Shown here piece after piece: positions 15,733 to 24,604 of a stretch of 64,000 nt of DNA (positions are counted from its first letter, which is position 1; every line of letters starts with the position of its first letter). The translations under genes were made by a program, and so were the position numbers. This DNA comes from Leisingera sp. ANG1 (GTDB taxonomy: Bacteria; Pseudomonadota; Alphaproteobacteria; Rhodobacterales; Rhodobacteraceae), in assembly GCF_000203975.2 (NCBI RefSeq), contig NZ_AFCF02000009.1, positions 431,552-495,551 on the forward strand, given 5' to 3'. A model generated the notes under the pieces. The model did not search any database. It worked only from the letters and a program-made list of their open reading frames with translations, and was not told where the DNA came from.

Positions 15733-15792
15733 TGCGGCAAGTGGCACCCAGGGGGTGCACAAGTGGTGTACGGGGGGTGCACAGGGGGTGCC
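15733..15792. repeat. Iterated GGGGGTGC motif in the mttB–dehydrogenase gap
   Basis: GGGGGTGCACA occurs at 15751–15761 and 15773–15783, and GGGGGTGCC at 15784–15792. The outer GGCACCC (15733–15739) and GGGTGCC (15786–15792) can pair. The block sits in the 154-base gap between two genes of the same operon and could fold in the transcript. Its role is unknown. Confidence 0.5.
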
Positions 15793-15848
15793 GGGGCATT
15801 CCGGCACATCCTGCATCAGCTGAACTTATGCGTGAAGAAAGTGTTAAC

Positions 15849-17369
15849 TCAGTACCACGCATCCGGGATCTCCTCCTTGCGGCGGGCAACATAGGCGGCC
15901 AGTTCCTCCTTGACCGCCTCATCCATCGGCGGCGCCTGATATTCATCCAGCATCTGGTTCCAGCGTTCATAAGCGCGCTGGCGCATGTCCTTGGAACCAC
16001 CCTCTTCCCAGCTCTCGACATTCTCGCTGTCGCTCAGTTTCGGCTCATAAAACGCGGTCTGATAGTTGCGCATGGTGTGGCCTGACCCCAGGAAATGCCC
16101 GCCCGGCGCCACTTCGGCGTAGGCATCGCGCGCCATCGCCTCATCGCTGGTATCCAGCCCCTGGCTCAGCACCTTCTGGTAGGAGCCCAGCCGGTCCGCA
16201 TCCATAATCAGCTTCTCGAACCCGGTGCACAGACCGCCTTCCAGCCAGCCCGCCGAATGCAGCACAAAATTGGCGCCTGCCAGCATGGTGGAATGCATCG
16301 AGTCGGCACTTTCATAGGCCGCCTGCGCATCCTCGATCTTGGACGCGGTCAGCGATCCTCCGCAGCGCAAGGGCAACCCGGCCCGGCGGGCCAGCTGGCC
16401 GATGGCGTAGTTGGAAATCACCGGCTCCGGCATCCCGAATGTCGGTGCACCGGACTTCAGCGACATCGACGACAGGAAGTTGCCCAGCACAAACGGCGCA
16501 CCGGGACGGACGATCTGGGCAAAGGCGCAGCACATCATCGCCTCAGCCATCGCCTGCGCAACCGAGGCGGCGGTAGAGACCGGCCCCATGGCACCCGAGA
16601 GGATAAAGGGAACAACCACAATTCCCTGATTCCGCCCGCAATAGACTCTGATTGCCTCTGTCACCACCTTGTCCACCAGAAGCGGCGAATTGGTGTTCAC
16701 ATTGCCCATGATCACGCAGTTGTTGTCCATGACGTCCTTGCCAAAGACGATCTCGGCCATGTCGACACTGTCCTGCGCCCGGGACATCTCGGTGATGGCG
16801 CCCAGATGCGGTTTGTCGCTCAGCGTCATATGAGCAAACAGCATGTCGAAATGGCGCTTGGAGACCGGCACATCACAGGGCTCGCAGATCACAAACCCGC
16901 CGTGATGCAGGTTCGGATGCATATAGGTAAGCTTCACCAGCTTCTCGAACGCGGCCATGTCGCCATAACGCCGCCCGCCTTCCAGATCCCGCACAAACGG
17001 CGCACCATAGATCGGGGCAAACACCTGGTTGTTGCCACCGATGGTGACAGAGCGCGCCGGGTTGCGGGCCAGCTGCGTGAACTCCCGCGGCGCCTTGGCA
17101 CACAGGGAACGGATCCACTGCGCATCAGCCCGGATTGTATCACCGTCGATCTTGGCCCCGGCCTCTTTCCAGATCCGCAGCGCCTCCGGGTCGTCGCGGA
17201 AGGCGATGCCGACCTCCTCGAAAATCCAGTCGACCTGAGCTTCCAGCTTGACCAGCTTTTCCTCGTCCAGCGCGTCAAAGAACGGCAGCGAACGCTGAAT
17301 CCAGGGCGAAGCCGGAGCGCCGGCGGGGGCAGTGTTTCTGTCACGGGATGCGCGGGCGCGTCGGGCCAT
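15849..17369 (-). CDS. MttB family trimethylamine/glycine betaine:corrinoid methyltransferase-like protein
   Basis: A 506-residue TIM-barrel protein of the MttB family (COG5598). The frame has no in-frame amber codon and none is needed, so this is a non-pyrrolysine member; characterised examples demethylate glycine betaine, proline betaine or carnitine. The start ATG at 17369 has GGAGAG four bases upstream; an in-frame ATG at 17381 lacks this. No corrinoid protein gene is in the window, so the methyl acceptor is unknown. It heads the operon with the dehydrogenase paralogue 1 and GATase1-AraC regulator, and is divergent from a LysR gene. That context points to quaternary amine demethylation. 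Confidence 0.85.
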   Translation of the reverse strand: MARRARASRDRNTAPAGAPASPWIQRSLPFFDALDEEKLVKLEAQVDWIFEEVGIAFRDDPEALRIWKEAGAKIDGDTIRADAQWIRSLCAKAPREFTQLARNPARSVTIGGNNQVFAPIYGAPFVRDLEGGRRYGDMAAFEKLVKLTYMHPNLHHGGFVICEPCDVPVSKRHFDMLFAHMTLSDKPHLGAITEMSRAQDSVDMAEIVFGKDVMDNNCVIMGNVNTNSPLLVDKVVTEAIRVYCGRNQGIVVVPFILSGAMGPVSTAASVAQAMAEAMMCCAFAQIVRPGAPFVLGNFLSSMSLKSGAPTFGMPEPVISNYAIGQLARRAGLPLRCGGSLTASKIEDAQAAYESADSMHSTMLAGANFVLHSAGWLEGGLCTGFEKLIMDADRLGSYQKVLSQGLDTSDEAMARDAYAEVAPGGHFLGSGHTMRNYQTAFYEPKLSDSENVESWEEGGSKDMRQRAYERWNQMLDEYQAPPMDEAVKEELAAYVARRKEEIPDAWY

Positions 17370-17462
17370 GGGGCTCTCCATCTTCAGGCGTTGCGGAACA
17401 ATAAGACCCGGCGCAGATGTTGTGACGGTTGAAAATTCTGATGATTTGGATAACACACAGTT

Positions 17463-18377
17463 ATGCAAGAACTCTGGAAACTCCTCACCAGCCCCCGCCA
17501 CCTGATCGTCTTCGAGGCCGCCGCCAGGCATGGCTCTTTCACGCGGGCGTCGGAGGAATTGAACGTGCAGCAGCCTGCCGTCAGTGCGGCGGTCAAGCAG
17601 CTGGAAGCGTCGTTGGGCGTTATTTTATTCCGCCGCGGGCACCGGAAGGTGGAGCTGACCGGGGCGGGGATGCGGCTTTACACCGATGTCTCCAAAGCGC
17701 TGGAGGACATCCTGTCCTCCGCCAAGGCGGTGCGGCAGTTCGGGCGCAATGACCATGTGACGCTCAATTGCTCCTCCGCTTTTGCATACTACTGGGTGAT
17801 GCCAAGACTGGCCCAGCTGCATGAGGCGTACCCTGATATCGACCTGCGTTTGCAAAGCTCCGACCGGGAGCCGGACATCAATACCGAAGGCATCTCGCTG
17901 GCGGTGCGGCGCGGGGACGGCACTTGGCCGGATTGCCATTCAGCCCTGATCGCACCTGAGGTGATCTTTCCGGTGGCCAGTCCGCTGGTGATGGCCTCGG
18001 CCGTCAACCTGGCAACAGTGCCGAACCTGCTGCATGAGCGGCTGATCCATCTGGAGGAACCGATCCGGGAGCGCCCTAGATGGCAGCAATGGTTTTCCCA
18101 TTTCGGGGTCACAGGCCAACTGCCCGCCGCGGGGCTGCGCCTCAACGATTATGCGCTGGTGCTTCAGGCGGCGATTGCCGGCGAAGGTTTTGCATTCGGC
18201 TGGCAGCATGTGACCGAACCGCTGATCAAACAGGGGCTTCTGGCGGCACGCAAGGAGTGGTCCTGGACCACCGGGTCAGGGTTCTATCTGGTGTGGTCCA
18301 AGACGCAGGACTTGGTTCCTAACGCAGAACTGGTGCGGCAGTGGCTCCTGGATATGGCAAAACCCGGAACCGCGTGA
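17463..18377 (+). CDS. LysR family transcriptional regulator (GcvA-like)
   Basis: A 304-residue LysR regulator. The winged helix-turn-helix is at about 10–68 (Phe-Glu-Ala-Ala-Ala-Arg-His-Gly-Ser-Phe-Thr-Arg-Ala-Ser-Glu-Glu-Leu, then Gln-Pro-Ala-Val-Ser). The periplasmic-binding-like effector domain covers about 95–300, with the Leu-Ala-Val-Arg-Arg-Gly-Asp-Gly-Thr-Trp segment typical of the GcvA/AmpR group. It is divergent from the MttB gene with 93 bases between starts, the usual arrangement for a LysR protein controlling its neighbour. The ATG at 17463 has no clear ribosome-binding site. Its stop lies against the convergent sitD stop. Confidence 0.9.
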   Translation: MQELWKLLTSPRHLIVFEAAARHGSFTRASEELNVQQPAVSAAVKQLEASLGVILFRRGHRKVELTGAGMRLYTDVSKALEDILSSAKAVRQFGRNDHVTLNCSSAFAYYWVMPRLAQLHEAYPDIDLRLQSSDREPDINTEGISLAVRRGDGTWPDCHSALIAPEVIFPVASPLVMASAVNLATVPNLLHERLIHLEEPIRERPRWQQWFSHFGVTGQLPAAGLRLNDYALVLQAAIAGEGFAFGWQHVTEPLIKQGLLAARKEWSWTTGSGFYLVWSKTQDLVPNAELVRQWLLDMAKPGTA

Positions 18378-18378
18378 C

Positions 18379-19242
18379 TCACGCGGCTCCCGTGGCTTCC
18401 CTGGCCCGCTGCTTCGAGGTCTTGCGGGTCAGGTAAAGGCGGCGCACAAAGGCCAGCACAAACAGCGCGCTCAGGATCAGCACGATGGTCGGCGCAGGCG
18501 CGCTGTCGAGGAAGAAGCTGGCATAGGTGCCCGCCAGCATCGAGATCATGCAGACCAGAACCGAAACCCACAGCATGGTGCTGAACTTGCGCACCACCAG
18601 GAAGGCAATGGCACCGGGTGCAATCAGCAGGCCGATGGCCAGGATCAGACCAGCAGCCGACAGCGTCGCCACGATGGTCAGCGACAGGGCTGCCAGCAGC
18701 CCGTAGTGCAGCACCGTGACCGGCAGACCGGAGGCCTGCGCCTGTGCCGGATCGAAACTGTGCAACAGCAGGTCTTTCCATTTCAGGACCAGCGCGGCAC
18801 CAACCACCAGAGAGATGATGCCAGCTGTCCAAAGCTCATCCGGTTCCACCCCCAGCATATTGCCGAACAGGATGTGGTCGAGGTGTGCATTGGTTTCAAC
18901 CGAGACATAGAGCACGATGCCCAGCCCGAACATGCCGGAAAACACCACCCCCATCACGGTGTCCTGCTTGACCCGGCTGTTGCCGGACAGAAACCCCGTA
19001 GCGACAGCGCAGAGCATACCGGCCGCAAAGGCTCCGATAATCAGCGGCAAACCAACGATATAGGCCAGCACGATCCCCGGCAGCACCGCGTGGCTGACCG
19101 CATCGCCCATCAGCGCCCAGCCCTTCATCACCAGGAAACAGGACAGGAGCGCGGTGGGGACCGAGACGATCAGAGAGATCAGAAAGGCGTTCTGCATGAA
19201 CGCGAACTGGAACGGCATCAGCAGCGTATCGAGGTCCATCAT
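18379..19242 (-). CDS. sitD: Manganese/iron ABC transporter permease SitD
   Basis: A 287-residue membrane protein of the ABC-3 (metal) permease family with about eight hydrophobic segments. The cytoplasmic coupling region Gly-Trp-Ala-Leu-Met-Gly-Asp-Ala-Val-Ser-His-Ala-Val-Leu-Pro-Gly (about residue 40) is the family hallmark. The start ATG at 19242 overlaps the sitC stop by four bases (ATGA), so translation is coupled; the longer frame upstream overlaps sitC fully. Last gene of sitABCD, convergent with the LysR gene. Confidence 0.93.
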   Translation of the reverse strand: MMDLDTLLMPFQFAFMQNAFLISLIVSVPTALLSCFLVMKGWALMGDAVSHAVLPGIVLAYIVGLPLIIGAFAAGMLCAVATGFLSGNSRVKQDTVMGVVFSGMFGLGIVLYVSVETNAHLDHILFGNMLGVEPDELWTAGIISLVVGAALVLKWKDLLLHSFDPAQAQASGLPVTVLHYGLLAALSLTIVATLSAAGLILAIGLLIAPGAIAFLVVRKFSTMLWVSVLVCMISMLAGTYASFFLDSAPAPTIVLILSALFVLAFVRRLYLTRKTSKQRAREATGAA

Positions 19243-20120
19243 GCAGCCCCCCCTTGTGCCGCCGGGCCGCGTTTCAGCGCCTCGCGCGCCTTGCGCTTGG
19301 CCGCCAGCAGCCCGTGTTTCGGGGCGAAGACAAAGACCACAAGGAAGATCACGGTTTGCAGCGTCACGATGATGCCGCCGGTGGCCCCGTCCAAAAAGTA
19401 GCTGGCATAGGCGCCGAAGAAGCTGGTGAGGGCACCGATAAGCACCGAGACCAGGATCAGCCGCGGGAAGCGGTCGCACAGCAGGTAGGCGGTCGCGCCC
19501 GGCGTCACCACCATGGCGATCACCAGGAACGCGCCGACGGTCTGCATTGCCGCCACCACGGAGGCCGATAGCAGCACGAAGAACACCGCCTTGAGCAGGC
19601 CGGGGCGCAGGCCGATGGTGCGGGCGTGGTTTTCGTCAAAGAAGGTGACCATCAGATCCTTCCACTTGGCCAGCAGCACCGCCAGCGAGACAAAGCCGAT
19701 GATCGCCAGCTGCAGTGTATCCTCCGGCGTGATCGCCAGGATGTTGCCCATGGTAATGGTCTGCACAGAGACAGACATCGGGCTGATTGAGACGATGAAC
19801 AGGCCAAGCCCGAAAAAGGATGTGAAGATCAGGCCGATGATCACATCCACCTTGAGCCCGGAGCGTTCCGACAGGAACAGCATCGCACCGGCAGCCAGAC
19901 CGCCCGCGATGAAAGCGCCCAGCGCAAAGGGCAGGCCGAGGATGTAAGCACCAGCCACGCCGGGGACCACCGAGTGCGAGAGCGCATCGCCAATCAGCGA
20001 CCAGCCCTTGAGCATCAGATAGGCCGACAGGAAGGCGCAGACGCCGCCAACCAACGCGGAAACCCACATTGCATTGGTCATATAGCCATAAGTGAACGGC
20101 TCCAGCAGGTATTCCATCAC
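19239..20120 (-). CDS. sitC: Manganese/iron ABC transporter permease SitC
   Basis: A 293-residue ABC-3 family permease, paralogous to SitD, with [16 protein letters not shown] near residue 40 and about eight to nine membrane segments. With SitD it forms the heterodimeric channel for Mn2+ (and possibly Fe2+) import across the inner membrane. It overlaps sitB by four bases at its start and sitD by four bases at its end, so the three downstream genes form a tight unit. Confidence 0.93.
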   Translation of the reverse strand: MMEYLLEPFTYGYMTNAMWVSALVGGVCAFLSAYLMLKGWSLIGDALSHSVVPGVAGAYILGLPFALGAFIAGGLAAGAMLFLSERSGLKVDVIIGLIFTSFFGLGLFIVSISPMSVSVQTITMGNILAITPEDTLQLAIIGFVSLAVLLAKWKDLMVTFFDENHARTIGLRPGLLKAVFFVLLSASVVAAMQTVGAFLVIAMVVTPGATAYLLCDRFPRLILVSVLIGALTSFFGAYASYFLDGATGGIIVTLQTVIFLVVFVFAPKHGLLAAKRKAREALKRGPAAQGGAA

Positions 20121-21034
20121 TGCTGCCCTCCGCCCTCGCCGCTGCCTTCGCTGGTCTGGGTTTTTTCGCCGTATTGGACAAAGGGGCGTTCGTCGTCAGT
20201 CAAGATGGTCACCTGGCGGGTGTCACCATCGTCATGCAGCGCTTCGCCGCCCAGGGTGAAATGGCGCAGCACGCCGCCGAAGGCGTGTTCCAGGTTTTCG
20301 CGGGTAAAGGTGGTCTCGGTCGGGCCATACCCAAGCACAGTCCCTTTCACCAGCACGGTTCGGTCGCAGAACTCCGGCACGCTGCCGAGGTTGTGTGTGG
20401 AAACCAGCATCACCCTGCCCTCGTCGCGCAACTCGCGCAAGAGGGCGATGATCTGCTCCTCGGTCTTCACATCAACGCCGGTGAAGGGTTCGTCCAGCAG
20501 GATCACCTGCCCGTCCTGCGCCAGCGCCCGCGCCAGGAACACCCGCTTGCGCTGGCCGCCGGACAGCTCGCCGATCTGGCGGTGGCGGAAGTCTTGCATA
20601 TTGACCCGGCGCAGCGCCTGATCAACCGCCTCGTGATCGGCCGCCTTGGGGCGGCGCAGGAAACCCATGTGGCCGTAGCGGCCCATCATCACCACATCCT
20701 CGACCAGCACTGGGAAAGCCCAATCGACCTCCTCCGACTGCGGGACATAGGCGACCAGATTCTTGCGCAGCGCGTCTTTGACCGTCATGCCAAGGATGCG
20801 GATCTCGCCCTGCGCGGCCGGAACAAACCCCATGATTGCCTTGAACAGGGTCGATTTACCGGCGCCGTTCACGCCGACCAGTGCCGTCACCGTGCCGCGG
20901 GGAATGGCAAAGCTGGCATCCCACAGCGCGGTATGGCCGTTGCGGTAGGTGACCGTGACATTCTTTGCGGCAATCCCGCCATCCACAGGCGCGGCGCTTG
21001 TATTCATGATGTGGGTCTCGCTGGCATCAAGCAT
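20117..21034 (-). CDS. sitB: Manganese/iron ABC transporter ATP-binding protein SitB
   Basis: A 305-residue ATPase with Walker A Gly-Val-Asn-Gly-Ala-Gly-Lys-Ser-Thr, the signature Leu-Ser-Gly-Gly-Gln, Walker B Val-Ile-Leu-Leu-Asp-Glu-Pro and the switch His in Val-Ser-Thr-His-Asn. It powers the SitCD permease. I chose the ATG at 21034 because AGGA lies at good spacing; in-frame ATGs also exist at 21058 and further in, near Met-Asn-Thr-Ser. A C-terminal extension of about 40 residues rich in charged residues ends at the sitC overlap. Confidence 0.92.
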   Translation of the reverse strand: MLDASETHIMNTSAAPVDGGIAAKNVTVTYRNGHTALWDASFAIPRGTVTALVGVNGAGKSTLFKAIMGFVPAAQGEIRILGMTVKDALRKNLVAYVPQSEEVDWAFPVLVEDVVMMGRYGHMGFLRRPKAADHEAVDQALRRVNMQDFRHRQIGELSGGQRKRVFLARALAQDGQVILLDEPFTGVDVKTEEQIIALLRELRDEGRVMLVSTHNLGSVPEFCDRTVLVKGTVLGYGPTETTFTRENLEHAFGGVLRHFTLGGEALHDDGDTRQVTILTDDERPFVQYGEKTQTSEGSGEGGGQQ

Positions 21035-21082
21035 GGGCTGTCCTGCTGAGTTACACACAGAAATTGTGTTTTGTGAAATGAA

Positions 21083-21110
21083 ACGCCCCGCAACATCAGC
21101 TGCGGGGCGT
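21083..21110 (-). terminator. Hairpin between sitA and sitB, possible partial terminator
   Basis: A 10-bp perfect stem ACGCCCCGCA/TGCGGGGCGT with an eight-base loop lies in the sitA–sitB gap. On the minus strand it is followed by TTTCATTTC. Such hairpins after a binding-protein gene often reduce transcription into the ATPase and permease genes, or protect the upstream mRNA. Confidence 0.6.
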
Positions 21111-21129
21111 CCGGGTTTGAAATGCGGTC

Positions 21130-22032
21130 TTAGTTGGTAACCTCTGTCAAACCGCGAGCAACGGTTTCCGACGTGACCTTAAGCAGGTCCAGATAGGTGG
21201 GCACCGGGCCGTCCGCCTCGCTGAGCGAGTCGACATAGAGTTCTCCGCCATAAGCCACGCCGGTTTCGCGGGCGACCTGTTCAGCCGGAGCAGTGTTCAC
21301 GGTGCTTTCGCAGAACACCACCGGGATGTCATTGGCGCGCACGCCGTCGATCACCGAACGCACCTGCTGCGGGGTGCCGACCTGATCGGCGTTCATCGGC
21401 CACAGGTACAGCTCCTTCATGCCGAAATCACGGGCCAGGTAGCTGAAGGCGCCTTCGCAGGTCACCAGCCAGCGCTTGTCCTCGGGGATTTCCGCGATGG
21501 AACGGCGCAGCGGCTCGATGGTGGCACGCAACTTATCTTTGTATTCACCTGCGTTCTTGACATAGACAGCGGCGTTTTCCGGATCGTGTTCGGCAAAGGC
21601 CTCGACGATGTTGTCGATGTAAATCAGCGCGTTATCCAGGCCCATCCAGGCGTGCGGGTTGGGCTTTCCCTCATAGGAGCCGGCCGCGATCGGGATCGGG
21701 TCGATGCCGTCGGTCAGGGTGACGGAGGGCACATCATCGAGGTTCGACAGGAACTGCTCGAACCACAGCTCCAGGTTCATGCCGTTCCACAGGATCAGGT
21801 CAGCGTCGGACGCCCGGACAATGTCGCGCGGGGTCGGCTCGTAGCCGTGGATCTCAGCCCCGGGTTTGGTGACCGAGACGACTTCAGCCGCGTCACCCGC
21901 CACATTGGCGGCCATGTCGGCCAGAACGGTGAAGGTGGTGACCACCTTCATCTTGTCGTCTGCCATTGCCGCGCTGGCAGCAACGGCTGCAACGGCGGCA
22001 GCGGATACGGTCTTCAGCAACTTCGGAAACAT
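21130..22032 (-). CDS. sitA: Manganese/iron ABC transporter periplasmic binding protein SitA
   Basis: A 300-residue cluster A-I metal-binding protein. The signal peptide is about residues 1–23 (Lys-Leu-Leu-Lys then an Ala-rich core ending Ala-Met-Ala). Metal ligands expected in this family are visible: His in Glu-Ile-His-Gly-Tyr-Glu-Pro-Thr-Pro, His in Asn-Pro-His-Ala-Trp-Met, a Glu in the Phe-Cys-Glu-Ser-Thr segment and an Asp near the C-terminus. ATG 22032 follows AAGGGAGAA and is preferred over 22056. The gene is first in sitABCD and is preceded directly by two Mur/Fur-type boxes, so repression by manganese or iron is likely. Confidence 0.93.
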   Translation of the reverse strand: MFPKLLKTVSAAAVAAVAASAAMADDKMKVVTTFTVLADMAANVAGDAAEVVSVTKPGAEIHGYEPTPRDIVRASDADLILWNGMNLELWFEQFLSNLDDVPSVTLTDGIDPIPIAAGSYEGKPNPHAWMGLDNALIYIDNIVEAFAEHDPENAAVYVKNAGEYKDKLRATIEPLRRSIAEIPEDKRWLVTCEGAFSYLARDFGMKELYLWPMNADQVGTPQQVRSVIDGVRANDIPVVFCESTVNTAPAEQVARETGVAYGGELYVDSLSEADGPVPTYLDLLKVTSETVARGLTEVTN

Positions 22033-22070
22033 CCGATTCTCCCTTTGAAGGCACAATTGACGTACTGTTA

Positions 22071-22116
22071 TTGCAAATCATTCTCAACTGTCAATGAAAT
22101 TGAGAATGATTTGCAA
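22071..22116. promoter_or_regulatory. Paired Mur/Fur-type boxes upstream of sitABCD
   Basis: TTGCAAATCATTCTCAA (22071–22087) and its exact reverse complement TTGAGAATGATTTGCAA (22100–22116) are separated by 12 bases. Each 17-base arm looks like an alphaproteobacterial Mur (manganese-responsive Fur) site. They begin 39 bases before the sitA start codon and would cover its promoter. The sequence is seen directly; the regulator is inferred. Confidence 0.8.
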
Positions 22117-22141
22117 AAGCGAGACACTCTTGCCTGACGGC

Positions 22142-23692
22142 TTACTGTGGATACCGGAGCCTGCTGCGGGGGCCGTCACCCGTGATGGCTGTCAGCGACA
22201 GCGTATGATCCATATTTTTCATCCGGTGCCGCAGCATGAGCCGGGTCAGCCGGTTAAGGTCACCTGCATACGCCGCCTGCCCGGCCACATTCTCCAGCTC
22301 CCCGCGCCCTTGGCTGTCAAACAGCATCGGCGGCAGGTCGGCGGCGAACTCGACCAGCGTGAACCGCTCATCCCGCAGGATTCCCAGGCAGGAGTCGCTG
22401 GCGGTGGTGCCGAGCTCCTGCTGCCACAGGGTCGGCTCAAGCGGGTCCGAGAAATCCAGCTCCGAGAAGGAATACTGCCGCCAATCCTGTGGCGCCTCCC
22501 CGCGCAACAGCGGCAGCAGCGACCGTCCGTCCATGGAGTTCGGCACCTCCTGCCCTACCCATTCCAGGATGGTTGGCGTCACGTCGACTGACTCGGTAAT
22601 GTGATTGAGGCTGGCTCCTGCGTGCTCCTCGTTACCCGGCATCCGGATGATCAGTGGCGTGTGATAGGCGGCGTCATAGACGGTCATCTTGCCCCAGGAG
22701 TGCCGGTCGCCCAGCATCTCGCCATGATCAGCAGTCAGCACCACCATGGTGTTGCCGTACTGCCCGCTGTCCTTCAGGAACCGGATCACCCGCCCGACAT
22801 GGTGATCCACTTCTGTTGCCAGGCCCAGATAAACCGCGCGAAGGGTTTGGATGTTCTCATCCGTCGGCTCCAGGTCCGGAAAGCCCTCGACAAAACTGGC
22901 GGCAGTGCTTTTCCGGAGCAACGGGCCAAAGAAGGGGTGCTGCGCGCTTTCCTCTTCCGGCTCTGCCAGCCGCTGCGGCAAGGGCAGGCTGGCCGGGTCG
23001 TACATGCTGTTATAGGGCGCCGGCGCCACCAATGGCGGATGCGGTCGGATGTAGGTCAGATGCGCAAACCAGCTGTCCTTGCCGTGGGCCGGCATCGTAT
23101 TCAGGAATGAGTTTGTGAGGAATGCAGTATCGCTGTCCTCTGCCGCATAAAGCGCCGGATCATTCAGCCTGGGCGCGCCGCCCTCGGGTGAGACCGGTTT
23201 GTAGACATCCCAGTAGTCCTCGAACTCATAGCCGCGGCTCATCAGATGCGACTGCCACGGGTAGGACATCTCCAGCCGCATCTCGGTCACTTCATGGAAG
23301 CCGTTCATCGGGAATTCGTAGGTCCGAAGCGCCGGATCGTTGGCGTCAAAGGCGCGGGGGTCCTGCGAGGTGTCGGTATAGCCGAACAGCATCGGCAGGT
23401 AGCCAGCCTTGCGCATCTCGGTGGCGATGTTCGGCGTGTCGTGGCGCAGGGGCGTGCCATTGCGGACCGAGCGGTGGTTCATGGCGTACTGCCCGGTCAG
23501 GATCGATGCGCGCGACGGCCCGCAAGGGTTGGTTACCGAAAAATGCCGGTTGAAGGATACCGCCTCCTGCATAAAGGCGCGGATGTTCGGCAGGTCTACA
23601 TGCTCCGCCAGCGCGCCCGACAGGCAGTCCGCGCGCAGCTGGTCAATGATGATGAACAGGACATTCCGGTTTTCGGGGCGTGCGGCAGGCAT
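22142..23692 (-). CDS. Type I sulfatase / phosphonate monoester hydrolase family protein
   Basis: A 516-residue alkaline-phosphatase-superfamily hydrolase. The N-terminal Ile-Ile-Ile-Asp-Gln-Leu-Arg metal-binding strand and the formylglycine motif Cys57-Gly-Pro-Ser-Arg followed by Ala-Ser-Ile-Leu-Thr-Gly are intact, as is Thr-Ala-Asp-His-Gly-Glu further on. Cys57 would need conversion to formylglycine. There is no signal peptide, so it is probably cytoplasmic, which fits the phosphonate monoester/sulfate ester hydrolase group. The start has GAGGAAG upstream. It lies upstream of sitA on the same strand, with the Mur boxes immediately after its stop. Substrate unknown. Confidence 0.85.
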   Translation of the reverse strand: MPAARPENRNVLFIIIDQLRADCLSGALAEHVDLPNIRAFMQEAVSFNRHFSVTNPCGPSRASILTGQYAMNHRSVRNGTPLRHDTPNIATEMRKAGYLPMLFGYTDTSQDPRAFDANDPALRTYEFPMNGFHEVTEMRLEMSYPWQSHLMSRGYEFEDYWDVYKPVSPEGGAPRLNDPALYAAEDSDTAFLTNSFLNTMPAHGKDSWFAHLTYIRPHPPLVAPAPYNSMYDPASLPLPQRLAEPEEESAQHPFFGPLLRKSTAASFVEGFPDLEPTDENIQTLRAVYLGLATEVDHHVGRVIRFLKDSGQYGNTMVVLTADHGEMLGDRHSWGKMTVYDAAYHTPLIIRMPGNEEHAGASLNHITESVDVTPTILEWVGQEVPNSMDGRSLLPLLRGEAPQDWRQYSFSELDFSDPLEPTLWQQELGTTASDSCLGILRDERFTLVEFAADLPPMLFDSQGRGELENVAGQAAYAGDLNRLTRLMLRHRMKNMDHTLSLTAITGDGPRSRLRYPQ

Positions 23693-23835
23693 CCGGGCTT
23701 CCTCGCTGGAACAAGTCAGGTTTCCGGAGACAATCTGTGGCAGTCTGCGCCTGGATTACAAGCGCAGACTGTGCCGATCCCGTGGGGCAGCCTGCCGCAG
23801 GTTGCCAGCTGGCAATTCCCGGACAATTTTAGCGG

Positions 23836-24591
23836 TCAGTCCGCAAGCGGCAGAGTAAACAGCTTACCGAACTGCGGTTGCGGATCTGTTACGCCCGCAA
23901 GCCGCAGCATGTGCCATCCCAGCGCCTGGTTGCTGGAGATCACCGGCACCCCTGTCTGCGCCTCGATTGCGGGAATGATCCGCAGGCAGCGCAGGTTGGT
24001 GCAAGAGATCACGATGGCATCGCAGTCTCCCTGATTGGCGACTTGCTTTGCCGCCTCTGCAATGGCCGACTCAGAGATCCGGGCCACCACCCGGTCATCC
24101 ATCTGCTCAAACGAGCCGAAGCCTGCAATCTCAAACCCCGCCGCTTCCAGCTTGGCGCGCATCTGCGCCGAAACCTCTGGCAGGTAGGGTGTCACAAATC
24201 CAAACCTGGCAGCGCCCAGCGCCTTGCCCGCCGCAATGATGGCGGCTAGCGGGTCGGTCACCTTGGCGTTTGGCAGAACAGTCTGCACCGCCTCGGCCAC
24301 CTTGGCGGAGCCGATCACGGTCGAAGCCGAAGTGCAGCCATAGCCGATGACATCGAAGCCTGGAGCAGAGGGAAACAGCCGGGCCGAGGCCGGCAGGTCC
24401 GCCTGCATCTGCGCCAGTGTTTCAGGGCGCACCTCAGGCACCATCGGGATGCGGCTGTGATAGAGCGCGACGCCTGGCTGTGCCATCATCCGGGAGAATT
24501 CCGGTTCCAGCGTCTCGTCGGTTTCGAGCACAATTACACCCAGAGTAGCGCGGGTGCCGATGCCTTGGTCCGTTTCATAAGCGAGCTTCAT
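23836..24591 (-). CDS. Asp/Glu racemase superfamily protein (maleate isomerase / arylmalonate decarboxylase-like)
   Basis: A 251-residue protein. Two cysteines in the expected places, one in Gly-Tyr-Gly-Cys-Thr-Ser-Ala-Ser (about 85) and one in Ile-Ser-Cys-Thr-Asn-Leu-Arg (about 198), match the two-Cys racemase/isomerase fold of the maleate isomerase and arylmalonate decarboxylase group. It lies 13 bases downstream of an M24-family gene on the same strand, so the two are probably one operon, with the M20 gene before them. The set suggests breakdown of an amide- or peptide-like compound, but the substrate is not evident. Confidence 0.8.
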   Translation of the reverse strand: MKLAYETDQGIGTRATLGVIVLETDETLEPEFSRMMAQPGVALYHSRIPMVPEVRPETLAQMQADLPASARLFPSAPGFDVIGYGCTSASTVIGSAKVAEAVQTVLPNAKVTDPLAAIIAAGKALGAARFGFVTPYLPEVSAQMRAKLEAAGFEIAGFGSFEQMDDRVVARISESAIAEAAKQVANQGDCDAIVISCTNLRCLRIIPAIEAQTGVPVISSNQALGWHMLRLAGVTDPQPQFGKLFTLPLAD

Positions 24592-24604
24592 GACTTTAGC
24601 TTCC

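Noticed and set aside
15849-17369. Pyrrolysine-containing trimethylamine methyltransferase
   Set aside because: No in-frame amber codon; it belongs to the non-pyrrolysine part of the MttB family.
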